A DNA stretch of 64,000 nucleotides from Xiphias gladius (Eukaryota > Chordata > Actinopteri > Istiophoriformes > Xiphiidae), in NCBI RefSeq assembly GCF_016859285.1, contig NC_053415.1, positions 5,793,001 through 5,857,000 on the forward strand, in the 5' to 3' direction. Position numbers and translations under genes: made by a program. Numbering within the stretch: the first letter of the stretch is position 1; the number at the start of each line of letters is the position of its first letter. The notes beneath the pieces are model-generated. The model was not told the DNA's origin and did not search any database. It saw nothing but the letters and a program-made list of their open reading frames with translations. Of this stretch, positions 25,301-37,300 are shown one piece after another.

Positions 25301-28300
25301 GTTTGAAATGTAATGCAAGTTAGAGGCTCGCAAATGCAATTTACCTGTAAGTTTTATTTTGCGGTTGTGTTGATGGGATGACCACACAGCAGATAACATG
25401 TTCATATGGGAAAATTAATATTGATTGAAACAACGACATCCTGTGCATAACCCATTTCCATGCAGTATTTTGACCAGTCAAAAATCCAGTTGAGTAAGTG
25501 TCAGTACTAAAAAGACAAATATCATACTCTGAGTGGGAAAGTACATTTGGTAGATTTATCCAATGAGCTCTGTAGACTCTCACCAGGAATGCTGGGGGTT
25601 TCCTGAATCGTGTGTCAATAGTTCGCCTTGGCTCTGGCCCTCCAAAATCCATGCCTTCCTCCAGGGGACTGAGATATTCCTCATCAGATGTAATAGGGCT
25701 GCTGATATCCACGGGCACGCCCAGGTTTCCTTTAGGCTCCTGTACAGACTCTATAAAAACAATGAGGTTACACTATGTTTTAACTTTTAGTGTGATACAG
25801 TCCTTTTTACAAGTAAATCTTATATGAATGTTTCATTTTGCATCTGTAAACTTTGTGTTTTTTTTACTGATAGCACAGCACAATGAGAGCACAAGAGTTC
25901 ATGCATTAAAAAAAAAAACAAAGCCCCCCCCCTTAAAACATAATTAGAATCTGAGATGACAAATGTGATATCCAAACAATAGTGTATTCACAGTGAGTGG
26001 AGCCAGTAAGCCTCAGTGGGCAATTTATAGGTTCAGTTTCGCCTGAGTTGCTATGGTAACTATAAGTGAGGTTGTTCAGCTGGAATATATGGCACACACA
26101 TTTTGCAAGAGAGAGATAATGGCAGGGGAGCAGGAGAGAAATCAGTTGAAACACATTGCCAATGTGGAAAGAACCCACAAGATGTTTTTTTTTTGGGATG
26201 GATAACAAGACCTTTTAAATCAATTTTTGAATATGTAGGGTATTCTTGAATTAACCTATGGGGGAAAAAAAATTAGGTGTCCTTTTGCATTTTTGACAGA
26301 ATACAATACCAATTTATTATAATAACTGACTTAATCCAAGTTAAATGGTCACACAGATCATTCAGTGTAGATAACAACATTTCTGTCCTGTAGGTTATGA
26401 CAGCATATTCCTTTTCATGTTCATTTTCACAATCTTTTATCTGTTTGAACTGCTCTAATTTACGATAAACCAACTGTTACTTATATGGAAACACAATTAA
26501 AACCTTCACTGCAGAGCCACTTTCACTAACCAAGTAATTAATAGCACTACCTTTGCATAATAATGCAGATTTAACTGTTCAAGACTGAAACTAAGAATGA
26601 ATCATCACAAAACAGTACTGTATATACTCCCTAAAGTTTCATCTGATATCCCCAAAATCAAACTTACCTGCTTTAACTATAAGGATGGCACTGCTGGCGG
26701 ATTTTCCCACCTGATTAACAGCAGTTACACAGTATTTTCCACCATCATTTGTTTTAGCTGATTTGATGAGCATACTGTGCCGTTCACCCTCTACCTTGAC
26801 TGTGTAATTTGCAATGTCAGTGACGTCAGTGTTGTCTTTTGTCCAGGTAACTTGAACAGAGAAGAAATAGAAGACAAATAAATCCACTTGCATAATGAAT
26901 ACATTTGAGGTTTCTGTTGTTTAAACGTAAAGTGCAGTATGTTACCTTCAGGAATGGGGGTTCCGGCAATGATACATTTAAGTAGCACATCGGCACCAGC
27001 AGATACTACAGTGTCCTGGAGGGGAAACTCAAATACAGGGGCCTCCATTGGGTCTTCTCCAGCAGACACGTAAGAATCGTCTGAAGAATCTGCACAGATT
27101 AAAAAAAGACAACCCTGAAGTCATTTTTTCCCGTGTCGAAATTAGAGGAAAACCCCCTCTAGTAAGGAATGAGTAATTGGTTGATTAAACATGGAAACAA
27201 GCAGACTGGAACTTCACACTGCTACAGAAAGCTTAATGAGAGAAACACAAATCTAACCTAACTCTGGAGACATGGGTCGAGGGCGACGGCTTTTTCCTTT
27301 GGTCTTCTGCTGTTGTCCCTCTTTGGCACTAGTAGTAGCTGGATGATGCAGCTCATCTGTCTTCCCTGCAACATCTTCTTCCATCTTTTCATCTTCAACA
27401 ATAATTGTAGGGACTCTTATCTTAGACATTGGTTTGGATAGCTCAATTTGCATTTTCTCCTCCACTGGAGTGACAGGTGACATCCTTGGAGGTTTTGGAT
27501 GAGGTTGAGCAGGAAGATCTTGCACAGCCCTTTTTTGTACCAGCGGACTTTCAGGTCTGTTTTCAATTTTTCTTAATAGTACTTCTATTGGTGTCTTTCT
27601 CCCCGAAGTTTCATCCTTTTGTGATGATTGTACAACAGATTCTTGGATGTGCGGGGATTCCTGCATCCGAGATACCCTTTGTACAAGCGGACTTGGTGGC
27701 CTTCGTTCAACCTTGCGTATCGTCATCTCAGCAACATTTCTGTTTGGCAACTCTTCCCTTTGTTGATGATATAATGCTGGTGATGATGATCTCTGAATGA
27801 TTTCTGTAACAGGACTCACTCTACTTAATTCTCTCAATGATCGTTGTCCAGGTAAGTCAGATAACTGCATTGACTCTGGGGTGCCTGCAACCTCTCCAAA
27901 TCTACTGACTGTTACAGTTGATCTACCAGTGCTTGCTGTCTTCTGAGGTTGGTATTTATGCTGTACTTGCTGCGTTTGCTGTTGTTGCTGCATTGGTTGC
28001 TGACTTAAATAATTTTCTCTCTGTTCCTTTGCCCACTGGGTTCGTTCCCTTTCTTGAAGCTTTTGGAGGACTTGGGGAGGAATAGGTTCAATTTTCCTGA
28101 AAGGCTGGCGCTGCTTGCCCTTCAGGGTGAGCTGTTCAGTTGAAAACGATTTCTTCATATGAGGTTTTCCAACAAGTTTCTTAATACGCTGGAGCTCCTC
28201 CGTGAACTTGTTCTCAATGTCCTGAACTTTTTGGGAGTAGCGAGGTTTCTCCTCCAGTGAAGCAGCTCTCTGTCTAAACATAGATCTCCGCTCAGCAGCA

Positions 28301-31300
28301 TCCTCTTTCAAAGCCTCCCTAAGATCTTCCCTTGAACTTTCTCTAGAGATGCCCAACCGGCTTCCTCCATCATCTGAATCAACAGATCCAGCATGATTGA
28401 ACCCTGCCCAGGATCTTCCCGAGATGGATCCTTCTGGAATATCAAGGCTTCGTCTTCGCTCTTCTAAATCACGGACCTTCTCAAAAACCTTTGAGCTTGC
28501 CCTGGTAAGCTTTGGGGATGGTCTATGGGTAACTTCTTTCCGGGAGTACTCACTCAGTGGAGTCTGCGGACGGGAGTCCTGGGTGTTACTTTGGGACATG
28601 GATTTTGGTTGCTTAACCTTTTCTTCAAACTCCCCGGGGACTGTGTCTTGGTATTCAGTTGGCGCAACAACTTTCTTCCGCAAGCTGAGAGGTGTGGTTG
28701 AACCAGAGCGACTTGGCATTGGGGATGTGGACGGGCGTTTGATGAGTCTTGGGGATGGGAGTGGGAGGACTTGTGGTGGAGATTCTCTTGAAAAATCCTC
28801 CGAATGACTCCTGAAATAGAGGATTTGAAGCAAAATCTGTTGGAATCAGTAGGTTGTTATGAATTCTGCTGGATATTGTGTTTTAGTGTGGAATTTGAGT
28901 CCAATAATATAATGAGCACACTGCAGTCTTTAAAAAAAAGTCCTCAAGGCTATTTGAATGTTTCTTTCTTGCCTGGTTGCGTTTGAGTGATCCTTATGTC
29001 CATGTGTTCTATTATCGTCTTCTGCATATTTCTCCATCACTGCATCTCATGTAAAGAGGAGATATGACAAATTCTACAGGTAAGCAACCAGGTATTTTCA
29101 TAGAATACGAAACAGGGTACATTTAAAGCTGCAATAATCAATATTATAATAAAAACAATGGACCAAATGACTAGTTGTCACTCATAGAAATGAACCCACA
29201 GAGAATGAATATCCAGATCTGCCGTTCCCCCCCAGCTCTATAGAGCATTTTAGCATCTCTCAGCTTATTGTTTTGCTTTTCCTCCCTGCAAACTCAGCTC
29301 TTATCAACATTGTGCAGCCAAAGCAGGCAGCTGCTTTCACCAAAAAAAAGCTCAGTTTAGTCGACTGTACACTTCCTAACCAGTACCAAACAGAGGCAGA
29401 CAAATTTGGCGACTAGATGGCAAACAGAGTGGAGCAATTAGCAGCTGAAGAGAGAGGTTTTCCAAAATATGGCTAAAAGATGACCGAATGTTAGGCTTAC
29501 ATTTATCACATAGGCACAAGTACCACTCCAAATTAATGCTAACTTTGCTCTGAGTCTGCTGGATTTTTACATCGGAAAGTATTTGCTAAAACCTTCACCT
29601 TAACAACTTTATAAAGGGATTATCAATGGTGTGTGTTTTCAGCTCGTTCTGTGTTTTCAGCTCGTTCCATCACTCCAAGTGGCCAAACAATGGATTCATG
29701 CAGCTTTAAGTGTAAATGAGCAAACACTTCCTTTGAAACATTTCAGTTTACCTTAGTGTCTATAAATGTTACAATACTGTCACAGTGGAACTACGAAATG
29801 AGTAATTAATAAATCCAAAATTGTCTGCAGGAAAAATTGCAAGCAGGAAACATGGTGGATACCTGTATGCACAGCCTGGTCCTCAACATCCCCACTGTCT
29901 TCTTTGGTCTCAAATTGGTCTCCACCTTCATCCTCTGTTGTTTCGGAATCTGAGAAAATATATAAAAACCAATGAAAAGAAAGTTTTTCACTGAATTACA
30001 ATTTGATTTCAACGTAGCAAAGTTTGAAGAACACATTAGTTGGCAAAAACAGTGCAAGGTAAATTAGTACTTAAAATAAAAGTGCAAGGAGAACAGTGAC
30101 AAAATAAAAACATTTACATTAATGAAAGATCATACGATTCTTTGATCTTTTAGCACCAGTGGAAAACAATGTTTCCATAGTGCCAGTTCCATACTATAGG
30201 AATAAATAGACTACCTCATCCTATTCAGTTGACTCTTGATGTTTGGTTGTAGGCAACTGAGAGTCCCAGTGCATGTTGAAGGTGACACAGCTCTACCACC
30301 TTGCTCAGAAGCATCACAGTTGGTGATGGGTCATTTGCCACCAGGTGGTCATTCTGGTGTTCTCTATGGCAATTTTTCTTTTTTTTTGAGCAGACTCCCA
30401 GGTGTGAAGAAAAAAACAATCAAGCTATTCTGAAATACCATATTAAGTATTTCAAAAAACTGCATACCAGGATTACATTTACCCTCATCAACTAAATGTT
30501 TAGTCTTTCCTTGCACTGGACCCTTTACTATCTCTACTTTATTTTTTAAAGGTCATTTGACATGAAAACTTGTCACCCTCTGGGTCTCATTAGCACAACT
30601 AAGCTTAATGTACTAAATGTGCTGCAGCTGAATTGTTGCTGGGTCTTCAGCATTCACATTTATCTCATTAACATCTGCTAGTTAATATTGGGGTCTGCGA
30701 GACAATATGTGTGAGCAAAATAAATAGAGAAGTTTCAATCTCTTCAGGAGAAAATCCACTTATTTCCTTTGGATCCCTTTTAGACCTAAAAAATTCTTCC
30801 AGCTGTACCATCTGAAAGATGTGACTGTTTTTCTCAGACTAAGTGAAAATTCAGTCATTGGTAGAACTCAAAATAGAAATTGAGTCACTGGCATCCCAGC
30901 AGCTCTCATGAGGTGTTTGCTTCACAGTAGGTGGAAGTGCTTAAAAAAAAACAAAAAAAGAGGTTATCTTTTGTTCCCTTGCAGTAAAAGAACACAATAG
31001 GATAATGTTGGTCATACTGAACACAGTAGAGAGATACTGGAAAATGTTCACATAAATTCAGACAAAATCCACCACACGTTCTGCAGAAAAATTTGTTTAG
31101 TTAACCCTTAGTGTCAAACTAATAATTTTTGGTAAAAGGAAAAAAAATCACAATGTTATTCGGAGCTGTTAAATCTATATTCATGAAGAAAAAGCATTGC
31201 ACATTCATATAATATTTATATCATATAACTCCATCACAGATTTCAAAATAAAACTCTTGGACATTTGTAATGCAATTTCCCAGAATAGCACATAATCATC

Positions 31301-34300
31301 TAACAAAGGAGTTAGCAATGCTGATGTTTTATTTACGAGGATGTCCTAAATGCCACGATTCTGTTGTACACAGTATAGTATAAGAGACTTTTACATAGTG
31401 TTTAGAAAATGTACAACTGTTTCCCCAGAGTATTCATAAGCATTAGTAGATTTAGTCCAAATCTCAAATACGGAACCAGTGCTCACATGCCAAAGTGACA
31501 GCAATGTACATTACGGCAGTCATTGCTAAAATCAGAAATGTAATAAAGTGTCTGTTGTTTAAACTGCCTTTTCCTATAGATAGCAATACGACAGACTGGT
31601 AATCCAGGTTATCCATAATGGAACTGATGTGGTAAGAGCTCTGTTAGCCACAATAAGCCTCTGTCTGTCTTTAATCTATCTTGGATGAATAAAAGAACAA
31701 ATATATTCTAAAAAAGAGCCCAATTTGATGTAGGCATGGATAGCTTTAGGGGAAAAGAAAACTGACTAAAGACTAGAGGCAATATGGGAAAAAAAAACAA
31801 AAAAGGACTGAGCCACGATATGGAATACAAAAGGGGCAATGCTTTCCTCTGCCGTATACTTACCATAATTATTAAAAAGAAGTTGGTTTTTTGCTACACC
31901 CAATTGATCAAGAGCTTTCCAGACAAAAAGCAAAATATGTAGCGGTCATTGTAATATTTTAAGGGCTTAAATTTGGGTTGTACTGCACATGCTGCATGGA
32001 AGTGCCAAATTCAAGAACACTAGGTCTACACAAGAGCATTTTAATTTATTAAATGTTAAACGCTCTTGTTAAACTCTCTTGATGTTTAGAGTGAAAAAGA
32101 ACGAAACACCTCGAGGAGCAAGCCAGTTCTGGAAGATGCCGCAACAAGGCAAACAAGACAACACACACTTTGATTAGTTTGGCTTGTCAGGGGTGTGATG
32201 GCAGTGTTACATTGTAGGTGATCGCATGGGGTATTGTTCAGCATATCCCACCATATTCCCAGGAAAGGGTGCTTCATAAACCTGTCACTCTCAGAAAACC
32301 ACATAGTTCAAGTTACAGCTTCCAAGTAAGATTTATATTTTGTTGAGTACTACCTCAGGGTCTTAGTTTGCCCCGCTTTGCAGTTGTGACATTTTTAAGA
32401 GGGGGAAAGTAAATACTTTTGTCTATCAATCATCCTCTTGATCTGTTCAGTTCTGCTAATGTAAGATTCACACCGTAACATTACAGTAAGAAAATGTTTA
32501 GAGTTTATTTTATCATGAATAAGTTCACAAAATGTATTATGTAACAATAACCAAGCATATAACTGTGTTAAGAAAGTCCGGAGCCCCCCCTTCCCCCTTT
32601 GCTTGAGCAGCTTAGAAAGATCTGAGAAAGATCAAAGTGTGAAGGCATTTTAGTGCAACTCTGGAAGTCTTATGCAATTCATTGAACATAGTTCAAAGCT
32701 ACAGCATGGCAGTGCCTTGAGTCTGGTGAATTCTAGCCAGAGTTTTAATGCACGTTTCGGTCGGCCATGGTGATGATGTTCCACAATAACACTGGTCTAA
32801 TCTAGTTTCCCTGTCAGTTAAGGTAGTACAGAGCAGCTCCTTTAATCGTCTTCATTGCATCTGCCTCTGTCAGCAGAACAAAACACTGTGTGGCCAGTTG
32901 TTGAGTGCTAATGTTAATAAAACGCCTCTGTCAACATTCCAAATGAAATATTTTATGGTCTCATATGCTCCTCTTAGAGTGAATGGCAAATCAGCATGTA
33001 AAGAAAATTTAAGACTTATAACTGACAAAGATAAATTGAAATTGCACTTGCCTGATTTTTTCTGTGGTCTGGATTTTTTTCATGGCCACTGTTGGTATAT
33101 CCTCGACAAATATCTTTTGTCTTGGCTTACATTCAGCAGCAGGGTATTCCCCATGATACACTCGGGGCTCCGAGCCATTACTATACGCCTAAATCAGGAA
33201 ATTTTCTGTAAAGACACCAGCAATCTGACTTGGATGAAGAAGATTCAACTTGTTTTATACTGTAAGTCTGCTAACATGCAGGTAAAAGCTTCATAATCAA
33301 ATGCATAGAAAAATGGAAAGAAGGCACTTTGGTCCATTATATAACAAGTTGCACCTCAGAGTCTCAGCAGTTCTTCTGAGAGAATCCGTTTCTGAAAAGC
33401 ATAGACCTCCATCCGCAGTTGGAAATGCCTTTTGAAAGCATTTCATCCACTCTGAGGGAGCCCCCCTGTCCACACAGTAGCCAGCGACAGTGAAAGCATC
33501 TTCCCCCGCTGCGTTCCGCCCAACGGACAGTGCACAACGATAGGCAGAAAAACCAGTGGGAGTGATCCAGCCCTCTTGAGATCAGTGTTCTACAGCATTG
33601 GTTGACGTTTTGCATTTTTCCCTTCCTCGCCATGTGTCTGTGTCTTATTCTTCAACTGGTGTAATGAGCCGATGTTGTGTTGTAAGCAGAGAGAAGGGGA
33701 GAATCACTGCAACAGCTAAGGGGACCTCCTCACTCCTCTGCATTACTGGAACACTGTTAGCTCTCACAGCAAATGTGTTAGTGGCTGCTTACACTGACGA
33801 TACAAAGCCATCCTTTTTCCAAGGAATATGATGCATTTAATTGCTGTACTCACCGCTACACTCATAAAACTTAATATTATTATAGATGACAATTTCAGTT
33901 GCTCCTAATGTTTGATACATTCAATGTAATAATTCTATTTTTAATTAAAGTTAGGCACTAACTCTTACTTTACAATGTTATACTTCAATAATAGTTCACA
34001 TAAATACCAAACTTTTGCACATTGTGCAGTAAATATACAGTAGTTACCACTTTCATGATTGCAGATACCCAAAGGTTTAATTACATGGCTGGATGATTAT
34101 GTAATCTCAGGTCATGGAGAGTTTTTCATACACGAATGCAGCGTTCATTTAGCAGAGAGGTCTTGTGACAAAATAACGTGATGTTTTCGTGTTAGCCACA
34201 GTATGCTGGCTAGCAGGCCATGTACCGGAATAGTAACCTATGCTAGAATAACTCTGTTCTTACTGTAACTGTAAGAATATAAGTTTACCTGAGTAATGTG

Positions 34301-37300
34301 TCATAGACTAATGTACTATTTCCCAACTGTAGTTAGCTACAATAAAGCTAATGTTTATTGTGTGTCCAGAATTTTTTTTAGTGGTTTGTAGTTCAGGATT
34401 ATTAGCATTAAAATGAAATAAATATTGTAAAATAAATACTTAATATTTAAAAAATAAAAGTGGACTTCTGGTGCAGTCAGGGGATTTTGTGTAGCTGACT
34501 TGGCAAAGTGCATGCTCTGCAACCTGCTCCAAGGAAGTTTTGCTGTTGTCCAGCTTTAAACATGGGGTAAAGAGTAGACTGTAGAATTGTTCTCAGTGCA
34601 GTTTCATCTCCACTGATCACGCTGTGACTGCAGAGCGCTGACTTACGCCAACCATTCCCCCCAAAATAAGAGCAAATAGTTATAACTAAAGGCCTTATTT
34701 ATCAGTCACAGCGCTGATTTTTGGGACGAGTCACTTAATAATCCATACTGTACAAGATGGCTACCGATCTCAGAGTCTCAATAATTCAAGACCTGGGACA
34801 GATTAGAGTATTGCAACCAACGCTTCCTTTGAAACATTTCAATTTTCCTTAGTGTCAACAAATGTTACAAAACTCTTTCAGTGAAATGAGGAACTCAGTG
34901 CTATGTATGTCACTATGTTTCATGAGCTGTTACTGAGCTGAGCCGTAACTGATGTGCAACAGAGTCTGAGCATAGAAACTGAGTCATTTTACAGCTCCTT
35001 AATTACCCCTTTAGGATTTCTTGTACGTTAAAAACATGAATTTGTTGATATACTTATTAAAGCGACATGGTGATGCAGGGGGATTTCCACAGTGTAACTG
35101 CAGCTCCACCTGTTCACTCACACTCATGGTCCAAGAGGAAGACAACACTGAGGAAACCATCCCAACACCCTGGAAGGGAGCCACGGTCACACTCAGTGGT
35201 GACATCTGAAGTTCTCAACAACAGGACTCTCTGGAAAGTTTAAACAGGCAATACAGCTTTCTAAATAAAATCACTGTCAGTAAGTTATTGAGCTGTTATT
35301 AATGCAGTTCCCTATCAGCTTTTTAGCATCTTTTAGCCCATTGTTTTGGATTTAGGGCCTGTAGCTTACTGTTTCAGCCTCACTACTCCCTTCTACCTCC
35401 AGAAACCAGAAACATGACTCTAACATCACAGTTAATGTTGCTCTGTATTGGATGGATGTGTAAATAGGGAACTGTTTGCTAGCAAGTGTGCCAAATCCAC
35501 TCAAAATGCGATAATATGTCAGTACCCTGTTAAAATCTTGTTGCGCTGCCCCCACGTGGCCAAAAATATTTGAACCAACTAATCAACATTTTTATATGAA
35601 CAATTGTTAAATGACTGTGTAATGATCAAGGTGTCACTTGGAATGACAAACCCCCAGAGGATTATCCCCCTACCCTGCATTTGGTCTCATGATACTGTCT
35701 TTCAGCTCACTCTTTTGGCTTTATGGCTACTGTACCGTTTTGGCTCCATCTCACTGCTCTCGTCATCGTTGTTTTCAAATCCAGCGAGCAGCCGCTTTTC
35801 AGTGAGAAAAGCTCTGATAAACCCACCGGACGCTCCTTGCCTTGCAACATAGTATGGCAGACTGATATAGTTAGTAACAGTTTTGATAATACAGCGGATT
35901 ATCTGGAGGAATTTCCCCCCCAAGTGGCAATCCAGGTTTTAGGATTTCGGTTTCATTAACATTCATTTATCTATTACTTAATTTTTTATTATTTACTTTT
36001 AAGTTACTCATTTGAGCTATTTTTTAAAACGTGGCCTTTTATCCACGTCTTTATCCATTTATCCATTCATTTGTCAAATGAATGAATGATTGATTGAGTG
36101 ATAAATAGACCCTTACATATTATAGTTACTTCAACAGGTGAAATGTAAAGTGGAATTCAAGGCAAAATACCTATGGAGGTGGAACTAACTGCATAATCCA
36201 ATGCAGAACCCAAAAGACGATAGAGAAATTAGAGTACGAACAGTATGGATCAGAGACGATGCATGACATTACACCAGGTGGAAGACATCTTTAAACTCCT
36301 GGGTATTAAGTAGATGTGGATTCAAAATTGGCCCAATCCCTGATCAGCAGAGGGCAAAAAACAGTCACACAGCGCGGGGCTAAAATTAGAAGTGATGTCT
36401 TCCTGTGTAACAGGAGAGACGTTGGCCTGCTAACATCACAAAAATCTAAGGCCTGGCACATTCCATTGTATAAATAACTGGAGAGAGTTGGTGGACGAGG
36501 GGGCCGGGACAGAGAGACATTTTCAAAGAGGGAGAGAGAGAGAAAGGGTTCAGGCGGTGTGAGTGAGTGATGGAACAGCTGTAGACTATGCACAAGGCAA
36601 AGCAGCAGAGAGCTGAATCAAACTGAAGGTTAAAATGGAGAGTCAAAGAAAAACTTCTGTTCTAAGATCTCGTTTTCAAACCTTGTTTGAAGATCTGAAG
36701 TGTTGATAGGATTGTGACTAATACCGAGGGGCCACCACTGTTGCTGATTTCCAGTATCTACACCACTTGTGTGGGATACAATCACATCATCAATCTTGTC
36801 TGACATCATTTTGATTATACCACAACACAAAATGTCCAGTAGCACAGGCCTAGTATAATCCTCAATGATTATAAGCGCTAGTAATGCTCCTGTGTAGCTA
36901 AAAGTCTTAAAATTGATAGATTGATCAAACTTGAAACAGAACTATTGGAACTATTGTGTGTTTGTTTACTTGAAACCACTATTTTTGTAATGTCTACAGT
37001 TATCTATGCTAGAGCACAAATACGGCTAATATACTGTATCTCAAGGATGTGGTGAAAGAGCACTTCTCTATTGTACTGAATTTCCAAATAAAGTGCCCCC
37101 CCTCAAGGGATGCAGCAATGTGATGACAGTGTTACAGCTGTGAAAATTGAAAGCAGTGCATTATATATATATATATATATATATACATATATATATGTAC
37201 ATATATGTGTGTGTATATACTTTCCCACTTTCCCATTCAGGTGAATTGGAAACTGGTCTCAGACTTTTGGACCCCTCTGCATATACAGTGAAGGAAATAT

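Noticed and set aside
32898-33296. 132-codon plus-strand ORF in the first speg intron
   Set aside because: No domain, no plausible splice partners and AT-driven composition; chance length for an AT-poor-in-stops stretch.
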